Notes: generated from the sequence alone by a model not told the origin. DNA of 64,000 bases from Patagioenas fasciata (GCF_037038585.1 NC_092526.1:34237501-34301500); one strand, 5' to 3'. Shown: positions 35,501-50,846, numbered from the stretch's first letter. Numbers and translations are program-made.

Positions 35501-37400
35501 GAGAAACAAACAAAAAAAAACAAACCAGAAAACAAGCTGGCAGCTTCAAGTGCTAGAAAGATTTTTTTGGGGGAGTGAGAGGGAAAGCCAATAAGGCAAA
35601 GTGCACATATGTGTTGGGTGGGGGAGCATTTTAATAGCGTGGCAAATATCAAAAAGGGACAAAGGGAAACATTTCTCCATTGCACAAGAGAGGATTTGCG
35701 TACAGCATGAGCGAGGCGGGAGCAGCATCACCGAGCGGGTGTCCAAAAGCAGCCGTCTCACACGCAGGAGGAGAATAACCCGCCGGCCAGGAGCACCAAC
35801 ACCCACATTGAGATGATAAAGCCAGGGAGAGCCCTGGAGGAAATCAGGCCGTGATCCGTGAAGTGTACGAAGGTAAAACAGAGCTTCCTGCAGTCCTGGG
35901 AGCCTGCACCAGCGGGCTGCTGGACAAAAAGGCAGCACTCATTTCCTCCCTCTGCCAAGACAGCTAGTTCTCTGTCCTCTCCCGGTCACGTTCCCCTTTG
36001 CATCGGTTGGATGATGGATGGATAAACAAGCCACCAGACTAACAAAAGTAATAAAGAGATGACTACACTGGGAGTCACCTCTAAAATCGCAAGCAGAAAG
36101 GAAACGAGCGGCAAATTTCCAGCGGGCAGCGACTGTGGTACTGCCCAGCTCCACTTCCCCTACCAGCAGAAAACAATCAAGTCATTTAATGCCAAGCCAT
36201 GCCTAAAGCACCGTCAGCAGCTGTCAGGAAAGCCACAGGGCTGGTCTCCTGTCCAGCTCTGTCCTGTCCGGAATAGACGCAAGATGAGGAAACCATGGGG
36301 AAGGGAGCAGAGAGAAGCAGCCTCCCTGCTGCTGCACCACAGAAAGGTGCTACTTGTGCCTGAAGCAGCACAGAGAAAGGCACTTGCACTTGTAGGCAGC
36401 TCCAAGGAGAACAATGTCCTCCTCTGAGAAGGATGGATAGAGCCAGGGGTGCCCTGGTCTGAAGGAGCTGTCGTAGCCCAGGAGAGCAGGAACGCCAAGG
36501 CAAGGGGCAGGGCAGCGGCGCTGGGTGGGATGCTCAGCACAGCCCAGGGTGCTGGGCTCATACTTGTGAACTCACAGCGTTACCCCATTTTACAGCTAGG
36601 GAAACTGCTGCAGACAGAAGTCAACCCGCTAAAACTGGAGAGCAGGGGAAGAGACGTGCAGGCAGAGGCTCTGGAAGGGTGACCAAAACCAATCCTAGGG
36701 CAAGGCTCCAGCTGCTCCTAGCCTAGCCTCAACCACCAAACCAAGCATTTAGAGAGAAATCACAGTACAGAACCTCTCTTTCTCCTCCATACCACCCACC
36801 CGATAGTTTAAAGGTTCATGAGAGTATTTTTTTCACAGAAAGCCTGTGGTGGGCTGGTTTCCATCTATGTTGTAGCTCCAAAGCTGCATTTTGAATTTCA
36901 CCTCCACAACAACACAGACCAAATTTAAGAGGAAGATTTTTAGAGCACGAAAGCTGAGCTCCTTGGGATGTCACAGGCCTCCAGCATCTGCTGTTTGAAG
37001 CAGCACACGCTGAAAGCCGTGTGAAAACCTGCCGGTACAGATCTATGTTTTCCAGGCAGACTGTCCAGCCCGGCGACGCTGCCGTCAGCATTCACCTCTT
37101 GACAAGTGACAGTGAACAGCGCTGATTCAGAGAGACAACACAAAGCACACAGCACTTCATGTGGATCTCTACCAACTGGGCCACCCAGGATTTTAACCAT
37201 TCTTTGTCTTTTTCCCCTAAAGATGCAGCAGGAGAGAGGTTAATGCTCCTGTCCAGCCACCCAGCAGGGCATTTTCCATCAGTCCCAGTAAGCTTCCCAA
37301 AAGCTGAGCACCGGTATGGCACACATTCCAGCAGCATCCGCTGAGCAAAGGGCTGGCAGAGAAATCAATTCACCATTTTCGAGGCAATGAGTCCTTTTAG

Positions 37401-37454
37401 GAGAAATCAATTGGTAGTATAATTAGGAATATCACCCATGTAAATAACAATTAC
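37401..37454. promoter_or_regulatory. Candidate enhancer: homeodomain, forkhead and SOX motifs
   Basis: A TAATTA core (37420-37425), a forkhead-type GTAAATAA (37440-37447) and a SOX-type AACAAT (37446-37451) lie within 54 bp. The stretch is about 5.5 kb upstream of the ACKR3 promoter, inside an AT-rich block (37370-37600) that differs from its GC-balanced surroundings. Function is inferred from motif density. Confidence 0.25.
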
Positions 37455-40400
37455 TGAAAATAGCACTCTCCTTCACAGTTCATTTCCATCTTACCCTTCC
37501 ACTAAATAAAGGTGTTATCTATGGATGTTATTTGCAGCTTCATAATCTACTGTCATGGGCATCATTGCCATTTACTTAAAAGAGTGCAGGAGCATGACCA
37601 CAAGGAAGACAAAATAAGACCCTGAGCCAGAAATCCTGCTTGCTAAGCACCCAGCAGTGAGTATTTTTCAGAGGCATTGACTTTTACACAAATGCTATTC
37701 ATAAACTTCTCCTCTCCACACAGGGCTGTCTCAAATTAGCAAGGTGACGTGTATGTGTGAGGGGGAGGTTTTGACAGAAGCCACGCTACGGAAAGCTGGG
37801 CTCTAACTTTGCATGGGCAGCAAGGGTTACAAGTGGCACACCAGGGATAGAGAGGGAGGAAAGGAGTTTGAATGAGGATGATGGAATCTCCCCTGCCTTC
37901 ACTTGCTTTCATGGGAAAGAGTCCTGCTAGGTGTAAAACAACTAAATACTATACTACATGCCGGTAAGAAATAAAAAATTCATTAAATCATAAATCTCTT
38001 GGAAAGGGGATCTACTGGGGAGATTATATTCACTTTTCATGGACATATTAATTCAACAGTGGCATATCATATTGTTCTCTGTGGGGGAAAAAAGACATAT
38101 CATTTTAAAGTATGATATTTAGAGCCGTCCTTTAGGAAGGAAAGCAAATATAATCTTGGCAAGGAAAACTGATTGCATGAGCAGTGAGTAAGGGACATTA
38201 AAAGTACAGCCCAAGTCCCAGCTGCCGAAAGTCAGCATAGCTTGACTGGAGTTGTTGGAGTTAAGCCCATGCATGGAAGCTGAGAATGAAGGTCACCTCC
38301 ATTTAGCTGCAACTCCTTGAAAATGTTAAGTAAATGAACACAGAGGGCAATGTTTTACTGGGTCCGTTGTGAACAGTCACTGCCTGCTAGCAAACGCTGA
38401 TGGCAGGTGAGAAGATGACATTGCTGCTGCATTCAGTTTGATGTTCACTGGTTGGGAACTATCTGACCATCTCCTTCTGGATTTCTTCTAGGTCAGCACT
38501 GGAAATTACCAAGTTCTCCTGGCCCTCAATCCAGCCAGACACTCAGGATTTGGGTAGAAGTGGACAGCCAGCTGCAAAACATGGGCTCACCAAAGCCCTC
38601 CTTCGGGTGCTGCCCAATCTAGACTCCCTACAGGTCTGGTCTTCGTTCTCCAGGATGCTCCAGTCCTACTGTGGCACATGCCCAGAAGTGCCTGCAGCAG
38701 ACTGACACCTATCTCCTGCCTAAATTGCCATCAGATCCAGGCCAATAAACACCTGCCTCCCCTGAGGGACCGTATCGGACAGACATCTGAGGAGCGCCCT
38801 GCACAGAGCCAGCCATAGCATACAGACGAGGTCTCACAACAGGCAGCTTCCACACAATGCTGGGATGGGACTGGTCTCATGGACCTCTTTCACAGCCACA
38901 GGGACACTCCACCTTTGGCTTCCCACCTCTCTTCTGACCCCACAAATCTTTTGCTTATTTGAAATGCGGGCATCCCTCCTCCCTTTCTCCATCCATACCT
39001 TTAGCACAGTGGTCAGCGCAGGCCCATGGCTGATATAGGTTCAGATCTCCTTCAGCTTGGCTCTAGGCGTGGACGACACTGGGAAAGGACTGCACATATT
39101 CTCCAGATACTCATCCCATGCACAAGTCCTTGACAAGCCCCACTGTCTCCTGAAGCACATCTCCCCTCATGAGAAGGCTGCAGATCATTGACAAAAACAC
39201 ACGCAGACCTAAGCTGAGATCAGTTTCATGCAGCACCATAAGCACAACTCAATCATCCCAAGCAGTGCTGTTCTGCCACATGGCTGCTCTCATAATAGCT
39301 ATGGGTAGGTCTTCAGCAAACATGCAAGTTACTGCACAGTGACGGTTCATGGCCAAGTCCTTCCTCTGTGATAACTCACCACCCAAAGTAGCATAGTCCT
39401 GAGGAACAAGGGAAGAAGACAGCTTAAGCTTACCATACAAGACAACAGTGACCGCTAAGCAGCTCTTCGCCATACAATTCATACCAGGTTGACCATGTTG
39501 CCCTCTTAACCAGTTCAGGCACGGTAACTCATCAGAGTTACTTATCAGCTGAATGGTACAGGACACTCTACACAAGAACACACATGCAAACTCCTGCTGA
39601 ACTTGTCACCTTTCTCCTTCCTTTTGCCAACCCAGCTATCTTGATAAAACCTTTCCCAACGAGGTGTGAAATTTGAAGCATCATTGCTCCCACAGACAAA
39701 ACTGCACACATGACTGTTTCTAGGTAATTAAATAGCTACATAAAATAAAAAAGGGTTAATGAAATATTGACTATGAATAGTCAAAATAACAAAGTCAGTG
39801 CACACAAACTGCAAAGACTCTTAATGCCACATTAAGTCAGTTATACATTATTTTATGTACTTGCTGTAAGTGTATTAAACTACCTGCTCGAGATGAAACA
39901 CACTAATAAGACTGTATTTTTCTCCATATCTGGGCCAGGTTCCCAGTTGAGACAAGCAGTTTATACTAGCCAAAGTCTTGGACAATTTTAGTTTCTGTAG
40001 AAGCCTTTGTTGCTGGGGTCCTTAATATTGGTTTTAGGTGCAGGGCACACTGGCAGCAGATCACAGCCCAATGCCTAGGAAGCCAGAGGGGTCTTAGAAC
40101 ACTCAAATTATCCAATGTGAGCACAAGAAGGAGGCAGTCTGTGCTTTAGCTTCTGTCCAGGGCCCCTGGAAAGTTAATCCTATCCGATTACACTACTACT
40201 TTTTTTTTTTTTCCACAGCAGAAATAAACAGTCTTTTGTACTAAACATAAGGCTGCCTTCTTTTGAAGAAAGATTTATCATCCAGGATAAATTCATTAGT
40301 TCATTCCATTTTTGTCCCAAGTCTTCAAAGTGGTGTTATTACTTCATGATGCAATATCAGTTCGTTCTGTCTCTGAACCAAACAGTCCCCAAAAGAGGTC

Positions 40401-42896
40401 CCACTTTTCCTTAAGTAAAACAGAAGGGAGACCATCAATGCACATCATCTCAGCAATTGCTTGAAGCCTGCACACCAAATTCCATGCACGCGCGTTAAAG
40501 CCAAGCAAACACATACGTAAGAAGCAAGGACTGGCTTCACTTCAGACCACAAACACCAGGAATGCAATTGATGACATTGTTCAATGAAGAGAAGTGACTG
40601 ATGGATGAAAAAAATTTGCTGTGAGTTGCCCCAATATAGGACCCAGCTCTGAAATAAGAAAGGTGGCTTGGTTGCCTTCCCCACGCCAACAGGGACCCCG
40701 TTGTACTGAGCTGAAACCTTGAACTCATTACAATGTCACTCTGTCTTTGGATCTCATCTCCTGTGGGGGAATCTTCTGGGAATGTATTTTGGTTCTGACA
40801 TGGGTCAAGGAGAGTTGACTTGACCTGAAAATAAATCCAGGCAATTTCAAGCTGAAGAGCTATTGACTACTGTTTGCAATACAATAAAGTGAGGAGATCA
40901 AACTCGGCTGAAAACCAGGGTTAACATAAATCCAAGGAGAAAGGGGAACAAGAAAATTCATTCACCAGCATGACAAAGGGGACATTTTTTTACATCGGCA
41001 GAATTCAGAGCAGGGAGTGAAAGCACTTCCTAGGCAGCATTTTTAGTGTCCCATATGTTGTGTGCTGCTTAGTTGTGCTGATATCTTCAACAGACTGGCA
41101 GTAAGATAAGAGGTATACACAACTGTGTATGTGTGTGAAAAAGGTTTTGTGGGCTTTTTTTTCCTTCTTTAACGTCACTAGATGGAGTTCCTCTGCTTGC
41201 ACACAGGGCAGCTTTTGTGAGAGGTATTTTATATGGATCCCCAAGGAAAGACCTCAGCGGACAGGCTCTGAGTGCTATTGTGTGCACGTGTGCACAATAA
41301 CTCTCAGCAACTTTCAGTTTACGGCCCAGGAGAAACGCTGGTTGCACTCACTGTAGCTCAAAGATGAAATCCTGCTCCTGGCTCATGCTAAGGGAAGTTG
41401 TACCATTAACTTCACTGAAGATAGCCTTTTTCTTCTTCCAGGAGCTTTTTTTATGTTCGTTGGATAAAGCAATTTTTCAACCAGCTGATACTTCCCAGGT
41501 CTGTACTGCAGGGAGCCCAAGAGATGCTCCCTACCCACGCTGCAATAAATCCTCAGAAAAAAGCGGCAGATCCCACCACCCCCGACTCTCCTCCTTCCCA
41601 GACCTCAGATCGAGAAGCAGCAGTTTGACTCACGAGCCCTTTGCCCAGACCCATAACACATACCCCACCCAATAAATTTTCCAGCCTCTCAACGTGGTTG
41701 GAGCTGCTGGTTGTCCAGCAAACGCTCAGGAGGATGCTCTGCCCACCCGCCAGTCAAACCACAGTCATTTGATAACTTTACCAAAGTGAACACTTTGAGA
41801 GTGCAAAGTTGTCCTATGAGGGTCCAACACATACAATCCCAGAACAGATTTGGGATAGTAAAAATATTTACTGGTCCTTGAACATGATCTTTTATTGTTC
41901 CTGATGGGTGTCCTCAGGGCTATTCCCAGCTCGAGATTGCCTGTGTTTCCAACCCAAAACAGCTGGTTCAACCCAGCATAAATATTAAATGTAGTTTAGT
42001 CCTTCTTCCCGCATTCATTACCCACCCCACTTTGCAATAAGGATCTGGTCAAATCCCTCTAGTCTTTTCAGTCCCTTTCCATCACGCCCTTCCCTCAAGC
42101 ATGCAAAGGGACAAGACACCTTCTTGTGCACTCCTCCAGGGCAGCAGCAGAGAGGCTCAGCTCATCACAGCACTGAGATGCACAGGGCTGTGCCCAGGAG
42201 CCCTGGCAAGACAGACGGGGCAGAAGCTTCACTGAGGGTACATCTACCCAAATGAAAGAAAACTGATCTCAATCCAGACAAGTCTGGCCAGAGTAGCTGC
42301 TCACAGGAGATAGAGCCAATCTCTGTGGTAAGACACAGGCACCACATTCCTCATCTGAGTGCAACTGTTTCTAAACACAGCCCAGTGAAAGCTGTGTATT
42401 TTTTTTTATTATTTCAATAAACCCCATTTTATTAACTAACTTGGGCTCTAATGTAGATGATGCCTTTGTTTATGGAATAAATTATGCTCTTTCTTCCCAT
42501 CTCCCACTGTGATTTCACGATTCCTGCTCAGATTGTATAATGTTTGATCTAAGAACATATAAACTCCAGTAAACAAAACTGGAATAGAAAGTTGAATAAT
42601 AAGTCAAGACTCCAACCTCTCCAGGAAAAAAAAAAAAAAAAGGTGGGTTTGAAAGTAACATGCTGAGAGTGCCTGGGAATCTTTCAGATGACATAAAGTA
42701 TCTTCAGAGGGACTCAATATTCAAACTCAGCATTTCACATTGGCACCCTTTAAAACTGTCAGGAACTTCACCCCTGATTCAAGTGAAATCTTTGCAAATT
42801 AGGATTCTTTTACCAGTGTGTGAAAATTAACACTTTCAATTGCAATTAGCAGTACCACAGCCTGCTCACGCTTTTGCTCCAGAAACAAGTTGCACA

Positions 42897-42906
42897 TGAA
42901 TATTCA
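42897..42906. promoter_or_regulatory. Palindromic TGAATATTCA element
   Basis: A perfect 10-bp palindrome resembling paired POU half-sites. An AATTGCAATTAG stretch (a C/EBP or homeodomain type site) occurs about 60 bp upstream. The call rests on sequence symmetry only. Confidence 0.2.
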
Positions 42907-45900
42907 CAGCCACCCGATGCCATCCAACAGTAGCTTTCGAGTAAATCCACTCCCAGCACGTGTCTCTCCTCCAGATGAGGAATGAGAGCAGCTCCACTTC
43001 GCAGCCCAGCTTCCCTGAGACACGCATTTGCAGGATCAACTTAATTCTCCTTCTGAAAAGTCAGTTCCACCTAGAACAGCAAAAACATTAGGAAAACCAC
43101 TCCTGGAGATTTTCCAGCTATCGGCAGATGTCACAGTAAGGAGGAGACCTGCATGGTCTTTCATCTGTTACCTGCCCCTTCTCTGCTCAAGTACATCGCA
43201 GTCAGAGTATCTGAGCCCTTTCTGCGTGGTATGACAGCTAGCACCAATCAAACTAACTGGAAGAGGGAGAAAACTATTGATTTTAATACCCTAAGTTTGA
43301 TGGAGCAGGAGTTAAGTGTTGCTTTTAATGCAGCAAACAGTCTTCAATTTTAAGCTGCAGCCATTTCAACTCCATCTCTCCTGGCCAGTGTAATTAATTC
43401 TGAAGCAGAGGAAGCAGGATAAGAAATGAAAAGAAGGGAAGTCACTAAGGAGAAGAAGGGGGTATCAAAAACCCTAGTACTACCTCAGATTTCAAAGCAC
43501 ATGAAGAAACCCCTAGTGAGGCAGCAAAAGCCAAGCATTCCCTCTTAAAAAAATAAGAAGTTGTGAGCTTAGCTACAAGCCTTCCCAGTGCATGCTGACA
43601 TGCAACCAACCAGACTTGAACCAGGAGCTCTGCCTAGAGCTTTAAAAATGCAAGTAGAGTACCATCCCGTGGTGGTGTTTCATCCCCATGCCAGGCTGAA
43701 GTCACCCACAGAACCTGATGGAAGGTTGTTATGCCATTGGGAAGGAGGCCATGTGATATATTGGGGAGCCAAAGGGGCCGCCCCTTTGCGAGCAGGATGG
43801 TCCATCCACTCCTCCTTCTGCAGGACTTTCGGTTTCCAGGGTCTGCTCCATCACCTTTCAGCTGCACTGAATTTGTAAGGCAGAAAAGAAAAAACAGTAA
43901 TTGTTTTCCAAGGGTGATATTACTGACACTTGTCAAAGAGAAAAAGCAGATTTCCCGTGGCCCCTTTCCACTCTTAAAATAGCCAAAAATTGTTCTCCAC
44001 CAGAATAGCTTTCAAATGAAAGGCCAGAAAGAAGTTCGGAGCCAGTCTGAAGTCTGTTGGTGTAAACTGGTGAAGCCCTTGACACCCTCAAGGAAGCCAG
44101 GAGAGCGGAAAAGCAGAGAACCACATTCCAATTTTAAAATATTTACTTAAAACTGGATGCCAGGAAGGTGAACAAAAAATAATGTTTGAAAGGAGAAGGT
44201 GGCTATATAAGAGATGGAAAGATTATATTTACAGGGTTATGGGATAGATTTAACATCTCATTTGAAACAAATTGAGAACCAATTAGGCACCCAAAATGAA
44301 ACAAAAACCTAAGCCATTTATTAACTCCTGCTTGTGGTATCAGAGGAAATTCAGCTTTAAAAGCAAGTTGCAGACAGCTCTGGAAAATGCCTTCTCTCTC
44401 TGTAGAGAGTTTTGTAAGGACAAACCAGGTACTAAAAAGTTCCTGCTAGCAGTTGTTTTGCTTGGCCGTCTCAAAAAAAGCAAACAAACAAACAAAAACG
44501 CCAATAATGCCCTGTGTTGCCTAATGGAAACTTCAGGCTAGCCCTGGAAAATTCCTTGGCCCACCAATAGAGCTGGTGGGGAGCTTTCCAACAGGCAGGT
44601 TTTGGATTTAAAAACAAAAAACAAAACACACCCAGAAGTTTTCATGTTGAGTTTCAAGGAAATATTTTGATTTTCCAGCAGGAAAAAATTGAAGGAATGA
44701 CATCTTAATTTTCAGGCAAGGTTAAGTCATCATTTGGTCCAGATCAACTGCTACTCCCCACCCTTTACGGGTGAAGCTTTTTGCTGGAGCTCCGTTAGCA
44801 TGAGTCATCCAGCCCTCTCCCAGGAGAGACATCGCTTCCTTGGCATCCCTCCTGCATCTTGAGAAACACAGTCTGGCCAGAGCAGAACGGAGGCAGCTGC
44901 TCCAAGTGGATTACTTTTCTCTTGCATGGGTCCATCATGTTTCTTGCACAGAAACAGGAGGAATTTATCATGTTCTTGACACAAAAAAGAAAAAGATGCA
45001 TTTGTTTTTTTAAGCCAGGCTGCAATGATGAGAATGAAGATGCTGATGTCAACCAGAGCAGTGTAATTAGTACACACCCACAACTGGCTCCAGAAGCATG
45101 GGAGGGTTATTAATGAATTATTACTTGAAGCCAGGAGACAGAGCTGGGAGCAGCAGGATTGCCACCAGGCCAGCTGCAATTTCTGCTGGTCGGTCTAAAT
45201 CCTCTGGATCACTGAACAAGCTATTAATGTCCAGACGGATAAAAGTAGGGTTCGAAAGGCATTTCCAGCAGGTCTGCAAGATCTTCACCAAGCAGTTAAT
45301 TGTTCAAGGCACGAGGCCCACACATCAAGGACAATTGGTCGTGCAAAACAGACATTACACACCCTTTTGGGACTCTTGTTTTTTTCAAGGCAGGCTTTTT
45401 TTTTTTTATTCTTCAAAATTTGGGCATGAAGTATTTATTAGCACAGACAGGTGTTTGCTTTGTGAGGACAGCCAGCCACCATGGGGCAAACATCTGGAGC
45501 CCATGACCAGTCGCTTCAGAACTACTTCTTGTGTGAATGAGGACACGCTGAGAGGTCATAGGCAAAATGAGAATGAATTCAGGGCAGTCAGTGTAACTCA
45601 TAATTGGTCTCATAAGCATGCACAGTATGTTTGCACAGAGCAAAAGGTACCGCTTACTGTGTGCGTGTTGTAACTATCAATAACGCTTTGTGACTGCCCA
45701 GAGATCAGTGTTCCGCTGTGACTGGTATTTACTTTATGCTGCAAGGGATACGACCACTACCAGGTCTGCATCAGCTAATATAAGCAGACGGGGGGTGTGC
45801 TGATGATATCTCGACCTCTCAACATTTGTTTTGCCAAAGGACCACCATGCCCTGCCTTACCTACAAGAATTTGCTGGCATTTCAGTAAGCACTCCTACAG

Positions 45901-48900
45901 CAGCAGTTAGCCAGAAATCGCAACATCGAGCCAGAAATAAAGACTACTTCTCTATGTTTATTTACTGAACAGCAACCTCTTGACCTCCCCAGTCAAGAAA
46001 AGACATGTCCTTGTAAGATTTCCACCAGCATTTACATCCCCGTAACAAATCCACACAGATTAACACAGAATTTTAACATGGGAATGCAGCCAGATTAAGT
46101 AGCTACGAGTGTTTCCGAGCTCATTACAGTTAAATAATACATAATACAGATGATAAGGAGCACTGAGAAAAGCAAAGTGACAGTTTAGAGAAATGACTGA
46201 AGACAAAACAGCAGATCTGATGCTCTCATTCAAAGCCTCAGATGTCAATAACTTGGGGATCTCTAACACACAGTTGCTGAGCTTTGAGACTCTCATACAG
46301 CAAAACCCCTTCTAGTGCCTAGCATTTTAGAAGTCAAGAGCACTTTTCCAGCAAATTTCATGCAGGGCTTCTCTCAAAGCATACATTTGGTCACTGAGGT
46401 CTTCTCTGACCTGAAACTGCATGCTTTGGAACGGTCACTTTTTACATCCTTAGGACCTGATGCTACCAGTTCAACATGAAACATCCCATCAAGTACTAAA
46501 TCAGAAAGAAGATAAAACGATGCTACTGAGAGTCAAAACATGCTAACATATAATAACACAAGTTATTGTCCAAGCCATCCAAGGTTAGACCTTGACAAAC
46601 ACACTCTCATCACTGACAGTAACGCTGTATAGTTTTAAAATACAAATGATCTTGTCCACAGAGAAAGATGCTCTTTGAGAAAAGGAATGGCTCACCAAAC
46701 ATTCCAGGGAAAAAACTGAGCTGCTCTTTGCTTCTGTGGCTGAGAGTCCCACCAGCAGCAGTTGTACTTGCAGAGACCCTCCACAAAGGCCTCTGCTTCT
46801 CAAAGGAGCAGCAGAGCCATTAAATCTTTCACCTTTGCCTCATCACCAGGGCACATATTAGGACAAACTGGGGGATGCAAGTACTGATGCTAATTGGTCT
46901 TAGCAGTTTAGCTTGCACCTGCCTAGATTTTCATCAAGTCAGGAGAGTGGCTAAGTTCAGAGCATGAGCCACAACACAACAAGGAGAGATTTCAGTGGGG
47001 AGCCCAGGAAGAGGATTCAAGAAGCAAAATTACCATGTTTATAAATTTTTCATGAGCTTCAGCAGCACACGCCACATAGGCTCAGAAAACTTAAGACTTA
47101 TTCGTATCTTTCTTTTCTCCTGCCAGCAGATGATAAAAGGGTTTTCACGCAAGGCTGGTGCATGTCAGTGCCATCTGTAAGGACCCTCATTCCTGAGTAT
47201 TTACAAATGTTTTATTGCACAGCTGAAAAACATAAGAAGAAATAAATCACAAAGCACCCCAAGTGATCATGCACTCCCATGAGGCATTTAGGATACTTAC
47301 AGGAGTAATTTACAACTGAGTTCTAAAATCCCTTGTCCTTTAAAATGATGCTGGTGCTGCAGAAAAATATAAAACAATACCGCAAAGGGCTTTCAAAACT
47401 GCTGTTTCTTAGGGTTTGAGTAGGCTATGATGTCCAAGTTAAACGTGGGGGTTGCATGCCTAGAAACGAGCTATGTTCTTCCCTTCTGTGGGCTTTAGGC
47501 TGTCAAATCAAATGCAGAAATAGCTTCAAAAAGGGTTCAGAAGATGGAGGCACACCCCAAGAAACTGAGAAATTGTGCCTGCTCTTACAGACACAAAGCC
47601 ATCTGAACTATTGAGGAGCAGGAAAGCTTTAACACATGGAGAGTTACAGGCTTTTGGTGACACAGAGCTATTGGCAGCTGCCCAACTCATTATGCCCAGC
47701 CATCCTTTGAAAGCTATCGTCTTGTGAAACAGAAATTGATACCCCATGTGCTGCTACAAGCTGAGCCAGGGGGTCATGACATTATATCACCCACAAAGCG
47801 AAGAGCAAAGGGATGTGTCGGCAGCACCGGGTGCAGTTGGTTTCCCCTCGGCGCGGGGTAACGTGCAGGTAGGAAGCACGGCATTGGTTGATCCTGCGAT
47901 TCGGAGCAAAGGATGGAGCTACTAAAACAGCCCCTCCAGGTCACTGTTGCAGATCTAGGTAGCATCAGGGAGCCTGGACTGCTGTCCCTCCGGGCGAGCA
48001 CACATGGCAGATGCTGCTGATGTGTATTTGCAATAGCCCTGAGTGGCCAAGCTGACAACATCAGCCCGGCATCAGACCAATGACTCCTACAAACACCGCC
48101 TCCACTCAAAAAAACACAGTAACTTAATACAAGAGCATTCTTATATCATGAGAATATGGTTACAAAGGAAAAGCACCTTTTGTGAGCCATTTTAATACTG
48201 ATCAACACGAGGCATCTGTGTTGGCAACAGATGAGAAAAAGCTTTAACCACATCTGATGGATCACTGTTGTTCAAGTCTTTGGATCTCTTTGTCACCCTA
48301 TCAAGACACTGCACCGACCTGCTGGGCTCGAGCCACTTGATGCTGCAGGGTGGCTTCAGCCGCTTTTCCTCACTGTCTAAAAAATTATCACAGGAGACTT
48401 CGTGCAATTAGGCCTCAAAAATGTGGATATCAGTCCTCCAGGGGAACTAAGCCTGCCTCATCAAAGCTACTTCAGCCTTTGCTTTCACTGCACAAGGTGG
48501 TGTGGGTTTTTTTTACCCTCAGGATTTATATCAAAGACAGACACTAGTCAAGACGCGGCAAGCCACTGTAGTTTTTACCTCTTTGTAGCTTGTCAAGGTG
48601 AATTTCAGTGGGAAAAAAAACTCAGAGGTGACCAGGCACAGAGATGGCCATCTAAAGTTACATACCTCAGTACAAGAAAAATAAAAACCCAACCCCTATG
48701 TTTTTAGTAAAAGCAAACCTGGTCTCTCTCAACGACAGGGCTCCATTTAGAAATCGGCAACAGGAGCGTAATGAGCTGCACAAAGACAGGCATCTCACAC
48801 CTCGCCATTTCTCCCCGTGGACCGAAACCTCTCTCAGGATCCACTGCCTTTTTACGACCTGGCTGAACGCTGCCCATGGGTGCTGCACCTTTCAGTCTCC

Positions 48901-50113
48901 ATCTGCATTTTCCTCTTAGCTGGTCTGATGAAGGATTTTTTTTTTAAGGTGATGTTTCTCAGGGTAGCTCTAGCACCTTATGGGATTGAAGGTACATGCT
49001 GCAAAGTGCTGATCCTGCACACAAGAAATAACAGGGGGAGGATGTACAGGGATAATATTTGTACTGAATGTATGTTTTTCGAGAGCGTGCTTAAAAGCCA
49101 GCTGTGTAAGCAAAGCGAGTAAGGAGAAGTATCTGTGGCTGAGCCCAGCTCTGCAGCATGTGGGTGGAGGGCAGCTCAAGAAAGAGGTGGATGGTGGATG
49201 AGGGAAATTTAAGGCTCTGGATCGTGTGCTCATTTTGCCTGACCCTCTCTGATCTGTGCAGTTTCTCAGCTTAGCTTCGTGCAAAACAAACAAAATAAAA
49301 AGGCTGCAATGACACAACTGCTTAACCAAAAAAACAAATTAAAAAAAAAAGAACACTGAGTCCAAGTTGCTCCATTCTGGCACATTTGACCTACCTGGAC
49401 AGGAACTAGTGCCCCAGAAAGATATACCATCTGAATCCAGATGATGTTTCCATTTAAGCAGCCACCTCTTCCTCAGTTCATAAGGAAATTCCAGGGCTGA
49501 CAAGATTTGGAAGAAGAGACACCGGTTCTCACTTCACCACTCCCTTTGGCATCTTCCTCGGAAAAGCCTAAGGCTTGTAACTGGGCAAAAATATATCTTG
49601 CATGCACTCTGATTATGAAAAGCGGCAACAAATTGAGAGATGGAGTAGAATGGAGGTTTTCTAAAATAATCAGCCTCATAAAACTCTCAAAAGTTGCAGC
49701 TGACATATCCACTGGATAGATCCATGTCATTACTGAAAAAGCACCCAGAAGGCAAACAGTTCCATCTAGAAAAAAAATTATACATTGCATTTTGGATGAG
49801 CTGGATATAGTTCACAGGCAATTTATGCCTATGCAACGGTCCTTTGCCTGGAGCATCCATGACTCCTCCAGCTACCCAGGCATCCCACAAAATGTGGTCC
49901 AATCCCTCCTTTTTCCACCTGGATATTACTTTTATTCTGAACTGAGAACAAAGAAAAGCTAAATATCTACCAGCTTGAATGACTGCAGGATTTCACTACA
50001 AGTGTTTTAGTCAAAACATTTCTTAAACAACTTCACTCAGCAAAATAGGGCTGAGGTTTTAACTTCTTATTATGCTTTACATTTTTATTGCATCTCTGAA
50101 ATAGAGGCACTGT

Positions 50114-50135
50114 AAAAAAAAAAAAAAAAAAAAAA
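50114..50135 (+). repeat. A22 homopolymer
   Basis: Twenty-two uninterrupted A residues, the longest single-base run in the window. No adjacent retrocopy was recognised that would make this its poly(A) tail. Confidence 0.9.
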
Positions 50136-50846
50136 TAGCCTTAGTGTGTTTCTTCCCTAACTCTGTGTTTAGGGAAAACTACAGAAAGAACTAAAGCAAA
50201 AACACACAGATAAAAATTTGTATTTAGCTTTACGCAGGGATGAAGCTCTTTATTGCTGGACAACTGTTTTGACCTATATGTTTCCTTACTGCGGCTGATC
50301 CAAAAAATATCTGCAAAATTTTGCTTTTGTTTTCGGTCTGGATATGAAATGCCAGTGATAGAATGGATATCAGAACCTGTAAAATCTCCATCCTTTCTGA
50401 CCCTCGCCAACAAGCAGAAATCGTTAGAAAACAAGAAAGAAAATGAGAAATTGATTCTTGACTGAACTACAATTAAGTTGTAGCTTTCCCTTTACTTCCA
50501 GAGCCTTATTACACAGATTTTATTTGATGAAATCAATTACATGGTAGACTGCAGATAAGTCTGTGAATTAGATTTGCTTATGCTAACGCCTACCACTTTG
50601 GAGCGGGTTTTGCCTAGCAGAGGAGATGAGGAGAAGGTATAGTATTGGACGTGATTTGTTTAGGCAGGAATGTGCCTCATTATTGCATGATGGGAAGATG
50701 GCTGCAGCGGGTCAGAGCTCCTCACAACCATCACCCATGGCATCTGGGTGCAGGTCCCTGCATACTCTAACAGCAACAGTGCTCACCAGCTAATGTATTT
50801 TTCCAAAATCCACAGTACACAGAAGTTTTTCGAAATTTTCAGCGCT

